Part shown: one piece after another, positions 53,396 through 62,099 of the stretch
How the letters are laid out: each line of letters opens with the position of its first letter
Numbering within the stretch: the stretch's first letter is position 1
IMG/VR virus record: IMGVR_UViG_3300031839_001380
Coordinates: 115,847 to 179,846 of that record
Reading direction: 5' to 3' (one strand)
Source: a virus
Length of the DNA stretch: 64,000 bases
The notes under the pieces: model-generated
What the model saw: the letters and a program-made list of their open reading frames with translations, nothing else
Databases searched by the model: none
Told to the model about the DNA's origin: nothing
Made by a program: the position numbers and the translations under genes

Positions 53396-55887
53396 AATTT
53401 TACACTAATGTACAAATGATCGGGGACCAGTTTCTGGTTCGTGCTTATGATAATGGTGAGTACATTCAGTTTCGCGAAAAATACAAACCTACATTATTTG
53501 TTCCTGCTAAAAAGAAAACATTCTATAAAACTCTCGACGGTGATTATGTTGAACCAATTAAACCTGGTTTCGTCTCTGACTGTAGGGAGTTTTTAAAAAG
53601 CTATGGTGAGGTAGACAACTTCAAGGTTTATGGTAACGAAAGGTATATCTATCAGTATATTTCTGATAAGTATCCTCAAGATGAAATTAAATTTGACTCT
53701 AGTAAGATTCGTCTTATTACCGTTGACATTGAAACTCGTGCTGAAAATGGATTTCCTGATGTTGAAGCAGCAGACCAAGAGATTCTGCTGATTACAATCC
53801 AGGATTATAATACAAAGGAGATCACAACTTGGGGTCAAGGTCCATTTAAGATCAAGCAGGATAATGTTCGCTATATTCAATTCAATAATGAGCGAGATCT
53901 TCTAAGTTCTTTCATCAACTGGTGGATGGAAAATACACCTGATGTTGTGACCGGTTGGAATATTCAGCTTTTCGATATTCCATTTATTGCAAAGCGTATT
54001 GATCGTGTTCTTGGCGAAAAACTTGCTAAGAGATTATCGCCTTGGGGATTAGTATCTCAAAAAGAAGTCTTTATCAAAGGTCGTAGACAAGTCTTCTATG
54101 ATATTGGTGGTATTACTCAGTTAGATTATCTTGATCTGTATAAGAAATTTACTTATACTAATCAGGAATCATATCGTCTTGATCATATTGCCAATGTAGA
54201 ACTCGGACAGAAAAAACTTGACCATTCTGAGTATGATACCTTTAAAGATTTCTATACGCATGGTTGGCAGAAATTTGTAGAATACAACATCATCGATGTG
54301 GAGCTCGTAGACCGTCTTGAGGATAAGATGAAGTTGATCGAGCTAGCACTAACTATGGCATATGACGCCAAGGTAAATTATAATGATGTCTTCTATCAGG
54401 TAAGGATGTGGGATACTATAATCTACAACTACCTTAAGAAAAAGGGTATTGTTATTCCCCCCAAAGAAAAAACTGATAAGGATGAGAAGTATGCAGGTGC
54501 ATATGTTAAAGAACCGGTTCCGGGAGTTTATGATTGGGTTGTCTCTTTTGACCTTAACTCTCTATACCCTCACCTTATTATGCAATATAACATCTCGCCA
54601 GAGACCCTCCTTGAAGAGAAACACCCAACAGCAACTGTTGATAAGATCCTTAATGAGGAAATAAACTTTGAGATGTATAAGGACAACGCTGTTTGTCCAA
54701 ATGGTGCTATGTTTCGTAAGGATAAGAAGGGATTCTTACCTGAGTTGATGGAGAAGATGTATGGTGAGAGAGTCATCTTCAAGAAGCGTATGCTCAAAGC
54801 CAAGCAAGAGTTTGAGAAGACTCCTACTGATACACTTAAGAAAGAAATCTCCAGATGTAACAACATTCAAATGGCGAAGAAGATTTCTCTTAACTCTGCT
54901 TATGGTGCTATTGGTAATCAATACTTCAGGTACTTTAAATTAGCGAACGCAGAAGCTATCACTCTATCTGGTCAGGTCTCTATTCGCTGGATTGAGACCA
55001 AGATGAATCAGTATCTAAATAAACTTCTATCTACAGATGGTGAAGACTATGTTATCGCATCTGACACTGACTCAATTTATCTTAATCTTGGACCTCTTGT
55101 TACTAAATTTCTTGGTAATAAGTCTGGCAATAAAGCAGCAATTGTGGGGTTACTTGATAAGATCTGTGAAGACAAGTTGGAACCGTTCATTGATCAGTCG
55201 TATCAAAATCTTGCGGATTATGTTTCAGCATACGAACAAAAAATGCAAATGAAGCGTGAGAATATCGCTGATCGTGGTATCTGGACTGCAAAGAAAAGAT
55301 ATATTCTTAATGTTTGGAACAGCGAAGGCGTTCAATATACAGAGCCTAAATTAAAAGTGATGGGTATTGAGGCTGTCAAGTCATCTACACCCGCACCCTG
55401 CCGTCAAATGTTAAAAAATTCTTTTAAAATTATGATGTCTGGGTCGGAAGATGATATGATTGATTACATAGATAAGTGTCGCCAACAATTTAAAAAATTA
55501 ACTCCTGAAGAGATTTCTTTTCCTAGATCTGTTAGTGATGTAGCAAAGTATAAATCCTCAGCAGACATTTACTCTAAAGGAACTCCCATTCATTGCCGTG
55601 GAGCTCTTCTATACAATCATTATATTAAGAAAGCGAATCTTACTAACAAGTATTCGCTCATTCAAAATGGTGAAAAGATTAAATTCTGCTATTTGAAGAA
55701 ACCAAATATCATTCATGAGAATGTTATTTCCTTCATTCAAGATTTTCCCAAGGAATTAAATGTTACTAGATATGTTGACTATGACCTTCAATTTGGCAAG
55801 GCATTCTTAGAACCTTTGAGGACAATTCTAGATGCTATTGGATGGTCTGTAGAAAAAACCGCAACTTTAGAGGACTTCTTCTCATGA
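53392..55887 (+). CDS. gp43: DNA polymerase gp43 (family B)
   Basis: 831 residues (T4 898). Exonuclease I LITVDIETRAENGFPD (about 104), exo II VVTGWNIQLFDIPFI, exo III YNIIDVELVDRL. Polymerase motif A SFDLNSLYPHLIMQYN (about 384), motif B KKISLNSAYGAIGNQYFRYF (about 492) and motif C IASDTDSIYLNLG (about 553). The C-terminal end (FFS region) is the likely clamp-binding tail. Single uninterrupted reading frame, unlike the split gp43 of some phages. Confidence 0.97.
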   Translation: MKFYTNVQMIGDQFLVRAYDNGEYIQFREKYKPTLFVPAKKKTFYKTLDGDYVEPIKPGFVSDCREFLKSYGEVDNFKVYGNERYIYQYISDKYPQDEIKFDSSKIRLITVDIETRAENGFPDVEAADQEILLITIQDYNTKEITTWGQGPFKIKQDNVRYIQFNNERDLLSSFINWWMENTPDVVTGWNIQLFDIPFIAKRIDRVLGEKLAKRLSPWGLVSQKEVFIKGRRQVFYDIGGITQLDYLDLYKKFTYTNQESYRLDHIANVELGQKKLDHSEYDTFKDFYTHGWQKFVEYNIIDVELVDRLEDKMKLIELALTMAYDAKVNYNDVFYQVRMWDTIIYNYLKKKGIVIPPKEKTDKDEKYAGAYVKEPVPGVYDWVVSFDLNSLYPHLIMQYNISPETLLEEKHPTATVDKILNEEINFEMYKDNAVCPNGAMFRKDKKGFLPELMEKMYGERVIFKKRMLKAKQEFEKTPTDTLKKEISRCNNIQMAKKISLNSAYGAIGNQYFRYFKLANAEAITLSGQVSIRWIETKMNQYLNKLLSTDGEDYVIASDTDSIYLNLGPLVTKFLGNKSGNKAAIVGLLDKICEDKLEPFIDQSYQNLADYVSAYEQKMQMKRENIADRGIWTAKKRYILNVWNSEGVQYTEPKLKVMGIEAVKSSTPAPCRQMLKNSFKIMMSGSEDDMIDYIDKCRQQFKKLTPEEISFPRSVSDVAKYKSSADIYSKGTPIHCRGALLYNHYIKKANLTNKYSLIQNGEKIKFCYLKKPNIIHENVISFIQDFPKELNVTRYVDYDLQFGKAFLEPLRTILDAIGWSVEKTATLEDFFS

Positions 55888-56051
55888 CCGATCAAGAAAA
55901 GTGGAATAGAGGGCTTGATCTTTTTATCGAGTCCGTTCATAAACCAGATCAGGAACTTAGGTCCTGTGCTCACAACCAAAAATGTTTTAATGAACTGATG
56001 TTAGTGCGTGAAAATGTGCTAGAATACTTGAAAACCTTGAGATGGAACTGA
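55884..56051 (+). CDS. 55-residue protein between gp43 and uvsX
   Basis: ATG 55884 overlaps the gp43 stop; uvsX starts directly after its stop. MTDQEKWNRGLDLFIESVHK and CAHNQKCFNELMLVRENVLE suggest a small helical protein. Perhaps an accessory of the replisome by position. Unknown family. Confidence 0.5.
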   Translation: MTDQEKWNRGLDLFIESVHKPDQELRSCAHNQKCFNELMLVRENVLEYLKTLRWN

Positions 56052-57056
56052 ATGGATTTTCTTAAAGAAATTGTAAAAGAGATTGGAGATGACTATACTC
56101 AACTGGCAAAAGATATTGACGACTCTGAAACTTATGTGGACACGGGTTCGTACATTTTTAACGGACTCGTATCAGGTAGTATATTTGGTGGTTGTTCTGG
56201 GAATAAGATTACTGCCATTGCTGGTGAGTCTAGCACTGGCAAAACTTTCTTTAGCCTCGCCGTTGTTCAAAATTTCCTTAACGCTAATCCTGACGGTTAT
56301 TGTCTCTACTTTGACACTGAGGCAGCAATTAATAAGTCTCTTCTGGAGAGTCGTGGATTACCTCTTGATCGCTTGGTAGTTGTTAATGTTGTAACTATCG
56401 AAGACTTTCGTAGTAAGGCATTGAAGGCAGTTGATTTGTATCTGAAGAAATCAGAGGAAGAGCGTAAACCATGTATGTTTGTGTTGGACTCTCTTGGTAT
56501 GCTTTCAACTGAGAAAGAGATCCGTGATGCTTTGGATGAAAAGCAAGTTCGTGATATGACAAAATCCCAACTGGTCAAAGGTGCCTTTAGGATGTTGACA
56601 TTGAAGCTGGGACAGGCTAGAATACCTATGATCGTTACCAACCATACTTACGATGTCATTGGCGCATATGTACCTACAAAGGAAATGGGAGGAGGCAGTG
56701 GCCTTAAGTATGCAGCAAGTACAATCATCTATCTCAGTAAGAAAAAAGAGAAGGATGGAACAGAAGTCATTGGAAACCTTATCAAAGCTAAGACTGCTAA
56801 GTCTCGTTTAAGTAAGGAAAACAAGGATGTTACTATTCGTTTATTCTATGATGAGCGTGGTCTTGATAGGCATTATGGTCTACTTGAGTTGGGAGAACTT
56901 GGTGGACTTTGGAAAAATGTAGCAGGTCGTTATGAAATTGATGGTAAGAAAGTTTATGCCAAGCAAGTCTACAAGGAACCTGAAAAGTATTTTACTGAAG
57001 AAGTAATGCAACAACTTGACGAGATTGCTCGCAAAGAATTTAGCTATGGAGAATGA
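56052..57056 (+). CDS. uvsX: RecA-like recombinase UvsX
   Basis: 334 residues (T4 391). Strand-exchange ATPase. Walker A AIAGESSTGKTFFSLAV (about 56-66), catalytic Glu in YFDTEAAINK, Walker B CMFVLDSLGMLST (about 138), and the DNA-binding loop ELGGGSGLKYAASTIIYLS region (MGGGSGLKYAAST). Works with UvsY (32.6 kb) and UvsW (33 kb). ATGA overlap with gp41. Confidence 0.96.
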   Translation: MDFLKEIVKEIGDDYTQLAKDIDDSETYVDTGSYIFNGLVSGSIFGGCSGNKITAIAGESSTGKTFFSLAVVQNFLNANPDGYCLYFDTEAAINKSLLESRGLPLDRLVVVNVVTIEDFRSKALKAVDLYLKKSEEERKPCMFVLDSLGMLSTEKEIRDALDEKQVRDMTKSQLVKGAFRMLTLKLGQARIPMIVTNHTYDVIGAYVPTKEMGGGSGLKYAASTIIYLSKKKEKDGTEVIGNLIKAKTAKSRLSKENKDVTIRLFYDERGLDRHYGLLELGELGGLWKNVAGRYEIDGKKVYAKQVYKEPEKYFTEEVMQQLDEIARKEFSYGE

Positions 57057-58435
57057 TGAGTGACCGGATTGAATTGACTATTCTGAGGAACCTCATCCAC
57101 GATGAAGAGTTTCTCAGAAAGGTTCTTCCTTTTATAGAACCCGATTATTATGATGACCGTTCTGAAAAAATTATTTTTGAGGAGATAAGTTCTTTTGTAA
57201 ATGAGTATGATAAGATTCTCACTCCAGAGATTCTTAGTATTGAAGTTCAGAATCGTGATGATCTTTCTGAACAGGAATGCAGGGATATCTTAAATTTGGT
57301 TGAGGTTCTCACTCAAAGTGATACTCATACTCAGTGGTTACTTGATGCTACTGAGAAGTGGTGTCGCGACCGTGCCATCTATTTGGCTTTGATGGAGTCC
57401 ATTCAAATTGCTGATGGGCAAGATTCTAAAAAGACTAGAGATGCTATTCCCAGTATCTTGTCTGATGCTCTTGCAGTCTCTTTTGATAATCATATCGGAC
57501 ATGATTATCTTGCGGACTATGAGGAACGCTACGAATCGTACCATCGTAAAGAAAATAAGATTCCATTTGATCTCGAATACTTTAATAAGATTACAAAAGG
57601 TGGTCTGCCCAATAAAACACTCACTATTGGTTTAGCTGGTACTGGTGTTGGTAAGTCTCTCTTTATGTGTCATGTTGCAAGTTCTGTACTTCTTCAGGGA
57701 AAGAATGTCCTCTACATAACCATGGAGATGTCTGAAGAAAAGATTGCTGAAAGAATCGATGCTAATCTTCTTGATGTTAACATTAGAGATTTAAGTGAGT
57801 TACCTCGTCAGTTATTCGAGACAAAGGTATCTAAGGTTGCTGCAAAAACTCAAGGAACTCTTATAATTAAAGAATATCCAACGGCAAGTGCCCATAGTGG
57901 ACATTTTAAATCTCTGCTCAACGATCTGGCACTTAAGAAATCTTTTCGCCCTGATATTATTTTCATTGACTACCTTAATATTTGTGCTTCCGCTAGGTAT
58001 CGCGGAGCAGTCGGTGTCAATTCTTATAGTTATATCAAGGCTATTGCTGAAGAACTTAGAGGATTGGCTGTCGAAGCCCAGGTCCCTATCGTATCTGCCA
58101 CCCAGACCACTCGTTCTGGTTATAGCAGCAGTGATGTTGACATTACTGACACTAGCGAGTCCTTTGGCCTCCCTGCTACTGCTGATCTTATGTTTGCCCT
58201 TATTTCATCTGAAGATCTTGAAGGACTCGGACAAATTATGGTGAAGCAATTGAAGAATAGATACGGTGATCCAACAATGAATAAGAGGTTTGTGGTGGGA
58301 ATAGATCGTGCTAAGATGAGGTTATATGATTGTGAACAATCGGATGGCGGATCTCTACTTGATTCTGGAGATGAAAACAATGTAGCTGATTCTTTTGCAA
58401 AGGAGAATAAGTTTGAGGGATTTAAATTTGATTAA
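57053..58435 (+). CDS. gp41: Replicative helicase gp41 (DnaB-like)
   Basis: 460 residues (T4 475). Hexameric 5'-3' helicase of the replication fork. Walker A LAGTGVGKSLFMCHVA (about 197), Walker B IIFIDYLNICASARY (about 302), a Q-rich QVPIVSATQTTRSGY (motif H3) and arginine finger region KNRYGDPTMNKRFVVGIDRA. Two ATGs lie at 57053 and 57056. The last 23 bases overlap the next gene and include its ribosome-binding site. Confidence 0.96.
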   Translation: MMSDRIELTILRNLIHDEEFLRKVLPFIEPDYYDDRSEKIIFEEISSFVNEYDKILTPEILSIEVQNRDDLSEQECRDILNLVEVLTQSDTHTQWLLDATEKWCRDRAIYLALMESIQIADGQDSKKTRDAIPSILSDALAVSFDNHIGHDYLADYEERYESYHRKENKIPFDLEYFNKITKGGLPNKTLTIGLAGTGVGKSLFMCHVASSVLLQGKNVLYITMEMSEEKIAERIDANLLDVNIRDLSELPRQLFETKVSKVAAKTQGTLIIKEYPTASAHSGHFKSLLNDLALKKSFRPDIIFIDYLNICASARYRGAVGVNSYSYIKAIAEELRGLAVEAQVPIVSATQTTRSGYSSSDVDITDTSESFGLPATADLMFALISSEDLEGLGQIMVKQLKNRYGDPTMNKRFVVGIDRAKMRLYDCEQSDGGSLLDSGDENNVADSFAKENKFEGFKFD

Positions 58436-59288
58436 CTCATCAACAAAAATTTGGAAAGAAATCTCAGAGGTAAATAACCTTGAGTTTGAATATCATTTAC
58501 TGCCTGGTAATGTTCCGATCCTTATTGCAAATAATGTTTTTCTTTATCCAGACAAAGTTCAAGAGTTTTTAGAAAGTCTTGACTACTGGGAGACTAAAGA
58601 CTTTGATGATACTGATATTGTTCGTCCTGGAATGACACATCAGTTCACTCCAAATCTTTTCTCTATGCTTGGATCTCAACTTACTCAAAAATTTAAGAAA
58701 ATTTTTGGTGTTAGTGAGATGTCAATAATTGATATGTACACTCAAGCTACGAGTGGTACAATGGGATTAGATGTTACTGGGGGACTTTGTTGTTATCCCC
58801 ATATGGATTCAGATCCATTTGATAGTGTTGAGACTGATAGACCATGTATTGTTGCAAACATCAATCTCTCAAAAAGCTCTGATCCTGTAACTACTGGATT
58901 TTGGTCTTGGAGGGGTAAGAACAATGTCTTAGATTTTAATCGGGAAGATAAAAATACTTTAATAAATTTCTATGATCGTCATGAGGAACAGTCAATAAAT
59001 GAATGGTTTCAAGTTCATGACTATGAGGATTTTAAATTTGAAAGTTCTGCTATTATGATGTATAATAGCCTTGTGGTTTATCCCACAGGGTGTATTCATA
59101 ATCCTTACATCAAACCTAGCTGGTTTTCTGATAAGGAAAGGTTAGTATTATCTGCTTTTTATTCTATTCAACCAGAACATTTAGACTTTGAAGAAAGAAA
59201 TGCTGATATTGTCTCTTATACCTGGGAGCATTTTCGACTAGATACATTATTCAACTATCACCCACAATTCACTTCTCCACAATCGTAA
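58413..59288 (+). CDS. DUF6445/2OG-Fe(II)-oxygenase-like protein with TTG start
   Basis: 291 residues from TTG 58413, chosen because AAAGGAG (58399-58405) is 7 bases upstream; the frame has no ATG before residue ~70. GGLCCYPHMDSDPFDSVETD (iron-ligand-like H-x-D) and VYPTGCIHNPYIKPSWF with ERLVLSAFY fit an oxygenase beta-helix. The family is common in cyanophages; substrate unknown. The start and its ribosome-binding site lie inside gp41. Confidence 0.6.
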   Translation: MRDLNLINSSTKIWKEISEVNNLEFEYHLLPGNVPILIANNVFLYPDKVQEFLESLDYWETKDFDDTDIVRPGMTHQFTPNLFSMLGSQLTQKFKKIFGVSEMSIIDMYTQATSGTMGLDVTGGLCCYPHMDSDPFDSVETDRPCIVANINLSKSSDPVTTGFWSWRGKNNVLDFNREDKNTLINFYDRHEEQSINEWFQVHDYEDFKFESSAIMMYNSLVVYPTGCIHNPYIKPSWFSDKERLVLSAFYSIQPEHLDFEERNADIVSYTWEHFRLDTLFNYHPQFTSPQS

Positions 59289-59290
59289 TT

Positions 59291-59947
59291 ATGCCTACCT
59301 ATTCTAATGCAATCGCTGATGGTACACCCGATCCTCAGCGTCCTACTGCTACTCCCCCTCGCCGTCCTCGTGTTAAGGAGTTTTGGGAAGTAGAACCTGG
59401 TGATCCTGGTACTGAGGGTTGGTCTGATAATCCAGAAGATCCTAAGGGTGCTCAACTTGGTAACCCAGCTGTTGTTAATACACCCACTCCTGTTCCCCCT
59501 GCTCCCCCTGAACCTACCATTCCGGTAGTTTTGACTTCTTCTCAAGACTCTCCTAAGGATGGATACCTTGAGTTTGTTGATCAAGTAACTAGTGCTCCCT
59601 CTAAAGATCCTTCACAATTTATTGCTAGAATTGCTGCTCTTCAAGCAGGTGGTTGTGAGGTTCAGCGTCTCCTAACTGCTGCTGTAGGTATCTCTGCAGA
59701 AGGTGGTGAGTTTATGGAGATTGTTAAGAAGATCATTTTCCAAGGAAAGCCTTGGGAAGAAGATAATATTGAGCATCTAAAGATTGAATTAGGTGATGTT
59801 ATGTGGTATGTTGCTCAGGCATGTATGGCACTTGATATTTCTATTGAAGAAGTTCTTGATCGTAATATTGATAAATTGTCAAAGCGTTATCCCACGGGAA
59901 CCTTTGATGCATATTACTCAGAGAATCGTAAATCTGGCGATAGATAA
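59291..59947 (+). CDS. mazG: MazG-like nucleotide pyrophosphohydrolase
   Basis: 218 residues. The C-terminal ~120 carry the MazG helices: AEGGEFMEIVKKIIFQGKPW (E-x-x-E), LKIELGDVMWYVAQACMALD (E-x-x-D) and VLDRNIDKLSKRYPTGTFDA. Cleaves (d)NTPs or, as proposed for cyanophages, modulates alarmone or nucleotide pools. The first ~95 residues are a Pro/Thr-rich tail (TATPPRRPRVKE, TPVPPAPPEPTIP) not seen in short phage MazG proteins. TAATG-coupled to the next gene. Confidence 0.85.
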   Translation: MPTYSNAIADGTPDPQRPTATPPRRPRVKEFWEVEPGDPGTEGWSDNPEDPKGAQLGNPAVVNTPTPVPPAPPEPTIPVVLTSSQDSPKDGYLEFVDQVTSAPSKDPSQFIARIAALQAGGCEVQRLLTAAVGISAEGGEFMEIVKKIIFQGKPWEEDNIEHLKIELGDVMWYVAQACMALDISIEEVLDRNIDKLSKRYPTGTFDAYYSENRKSGDR

Positions 59948-60141
59948 TGCTCAGTCTCTGGATCCACCTACGAGCATTCTTTGCTGTTGTAGTGGTGAGT
60001 TGTTCTCACCCCGTCAACTGGGCGCAGTGTGTTCGTGTGGACCAGTGGCTCTTGCCAGAAGTCAAGGAAGGGTATAAACTATGGACAGGTGAGACAAAGC
60101 CGTATCAGTTTGAAAAGGACTATCTAAATAACAGGAAGTAG
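59947..60141 (+). CDS. Putative small lipoprotein
   Basis: 64 residues. A hydrophobic N-terminus (LRAFFAVVVVSCSHP) ends in a V-V-S-C lipobox-like site, suggesting lipidation at Cys19, followed by a soluble part with CVRVDQWLLPEVKEGYKLWT. TAATG-coupled to MazG. Might be an outer-spanin-like or superinfection protein; neither is provable. Confidence 0.45.
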   Translation: MLSLWIHLRAFFAVVVVSCSHPVNWAQCVRVDQWLLPEVKEGYKLWTGETKPYQFEKDYLNNRK

Positions 60142-60155
60142 TACTCCCTTTTTTT
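60124..60155 (+). promoter_or_regulatory. CTAAATA box plus hairpin and T-run before the 444-aa gene
   Basis: CTAAATA (60124-60130), then GGAAGT-AGT-ACTCCC (60134-60148, one mismatch) and seven T (60149-60155), followed two bases later by the ATG at 60157. Could terminate upstream transcripts or be a late promoter with a 5' hairpin. Confidence 0.45.
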
Positions 60156-60156
60156 A

Positions 60157-61491
60157 ATGGCTGAACCGTCTGAAGGATTTTTTGCTGGTTGTGCGTTATG
60201 CAACAATCAAGAAATGGATGCTGCTGTCAAAGATGAGACAAGTCTTCAAAACTTTTACAACCTCATGTATCAGAGGTATATGGGTCCCGCTGTTATTGGT
60301 GCTGGGAATGTAAAAAAAGATTTTGAGAAAGCTGTAACCTTAACCCCATCAACAAAAAAAGATAAGTTTTATTCTGATCTTATTGTAGGTATCTCTGCAG
60401 TAAAAGCAGTCAGATCTTTTCTTGCTAAAAATTCTGCAATGAAAGGTATATCTGGGAATGCAATACCCAATGCAGTATACCTGACAGGAACTCAATGGCC
60501 TCAAGAAGTTCAGCAATTTAAGTTTGCTGCTTTTGGTATGGCAGACTTTAACTCTTCTGATTTGATTCTTCAGTATGGAGCTAATTATGTTGGGGTATCT
60601 CTGAAAAAGAAACCAAAAGGAACTGCACCGGACCCGACTCTAATCAATAAAGCATTTGATACTGTATTGAATGGATCTCAATTTGCTCCTATCAAGGCAC
60701 AGTTACAGCAAGCACGACAGCAGTTTTTTGCTGGAGTAATTAGGGATGCATTAACTACTGGTCCTTTGGTTGGACTTGCTCAACTTCCTGATGGATCTAA
60801 TCCTAGAAATGCTCCACCGGAAAAACTTTGGAGTACTAGGATTGGTATCTATAAAAATGGTAAGATTCAAACAGTTCCTTTAATTAATCTAAAAGATGTA
60901 TCTGCTATTGGTGATCCAGCTCTTTTGAATACTAGAGAGGTTGATACCAAAACAACTAATGCGATGCGTGATTATGTAAACATGAGGCTTGGCAAAGTTG
61001 GAAATCAACCCAACACATTATATAAACAATTCCTAAGTATTATTAAAAGAAATCAGCAGTTGTTTGCTGATACCCTAATCAATCTTATTCTTAAGAAACA
61101 ATTGATGGATGAGATGAGTGAGTATACTAGAAATAACTTTGAATTTATCTTGACCACTGGGGTAGGGCAGGTTACAATATCTAAGTCTAATGGTATGAAT
61201 ATTCAGGAAGGTAGTGGTACTTGTATTGGTATTGATAGCGTTGCACTTGCTCTTGCTTATCTTAGAAGACAACCTAAGACTATTGATATAGATACTGCAA
61301 AAACAGAGTCCTCAAATGCGGCTAAGTTATTTTTCAAAGTTAGGGCAGGTACACTAGATCTCTTAGAACTTGAGTTAAGATATAAAGGTGACTTTAAATC
61401 TCAACCTCAGTTCCAAGCATTTCTTTCACCCCAATTTAAATCCTTACTTAAGGGTGACTTTGGAAACGCACGAAACATTATTTTTGGTTAA
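60157..61491 (+). CDS. Unknown protein with nuclease-like D-x12-S-L-K motif
   Basis: 444 residues. ADFNSSDLILQYGANYVGVS then LKKKPKG: an Asp135 followed by a strand ending in S-L-K150 resembles the PD-(D/E)xK variant with Ser replacing the acidic residue, seen in some phage and restriction nucleases. N-terminal CALCNNQEMDAAV and helical VKDETSLQNFYNLMYQRYMG precede it. TTGVGQVTISKSNGMNI and KLFFKVRAGTLDLLELELRY follow. No second acidic cluster is obvious. Confidence 0.4.
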   Translation: MAEPSEGFFAGCALCNNQEMDAAVKDETSLQNFYNLMYQRYMGPAVIGAGNVKKDFEKAVTLTPSTKKDKFYSDLIVGISAVKAVRSFLAKNSAMKGISGNAIPNAVYLTGTQWPQEVQQFKFAAFGMADFNSSDLILQYGANYVGVSLKKKPKGTAPDPTLINKAFDTVLNGSQFAPIKAQLQQARQQFFAGVIRDALTTGPLVGLAQLPDGSNPRNAPPEKLWSTRIGIYKNGKIQTVPLINLKDVSAIGDPALLNTREVDTKTTNAMRDYVNMRLGKVGNQPNTLYKQFLSIIKRNQQLFADTLINLILKKQLMDEMSEYTRNNFEFILTTGVGQVTISKSNGMNIQEGSGTCIGIDSVALALAYLRRQPKTIDIDTAKTESSNAAKLFFKVRAGTLDLLELELRYKGDFKSQPQFQAFLSPQFKSLLKGDFGNARNIIFG

Positions 61492-62097
61492 ATGTACACT
61501 GATTTATTTCCAACTCGAATATTCAAATACAATTTACAGGCACCTGATCTAAGACAAAATATGTTGGATAGGTATGTATCTTGGAAAGATCATTCAATAA
61601 ATGGAACTCCAGAAGGATGGAGTTGTGATGTTAGAACAGAATTTCAAGGAGCTTTCCCTCAAGAGATTAAGCAGCATTATGATGATGCCCTAAGAGAATG
61701 GAGGGATGAATTTGGACTATTTGATCGTCCATATATTGATGAGATTTGGATGAACGCTTATGAGAAATCTCAATTTCAAGAGTCTCATTCTCATCTACCT
61801 GGATTTTTTTCTGGGATTCATTATCTAGTATTTGATCCAGAAGATCATGTAGCTACTACATTCCAAAATCCACAGGACTCTATACATTCTTTTATGTTTG
61901 ATGATGAGTTTCTGGATGGAAATATTAATCAGCACCTATGTGAGAATCATACCCCTAAGGTTGAGGAGGGTGATATTATTTTATTCCCATCTCATTTGAG
62001 ACATTTTGTTAAAAAGAATAACAGTAAAAAGCTTCGTATAACTATATCCTTTAACATAAATAGAATTGCGGAGTCTACTCGACGGGTTTTTTCGTAG
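61492..62097 (+). CDS. 2OG-Fe(II) oxygenase-like protein (PF13759 type)
   Basis: 201 residues. MYTDLFPTRIFKYNLQAPDL opening; QFQESHSHLPGFFSGIHYLV contains the H-x-H iron pair and S-G-x-x-Y-L strand; GDIILFPSHLRHFVKKNNSK the distal His, and KLRITISFNI the Arg. The best match among the window's oxygenases to the family consensus. Two bases separate it from the next gene. Confidence 0.75.
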   Translation: MYTDLFPTRIFKYNLQAPDLRQNMLDRYVSWKDHSINGTPEGWSCDVRTEFQGAFPQEIKQHYDDALREWRDEFGLFDRPYIDEIWMNAYEKSQFQESHSHLPGFFSGIHYLVFDPEDHVATTFQNPQDSIHSFMFDDEFLDGNINQHLCENHTPKVEEGDIILFPSHLRHFVKKNNSKKLRITISFNINRIAESTRRVFS

Positions 62098-62099
62098 TA

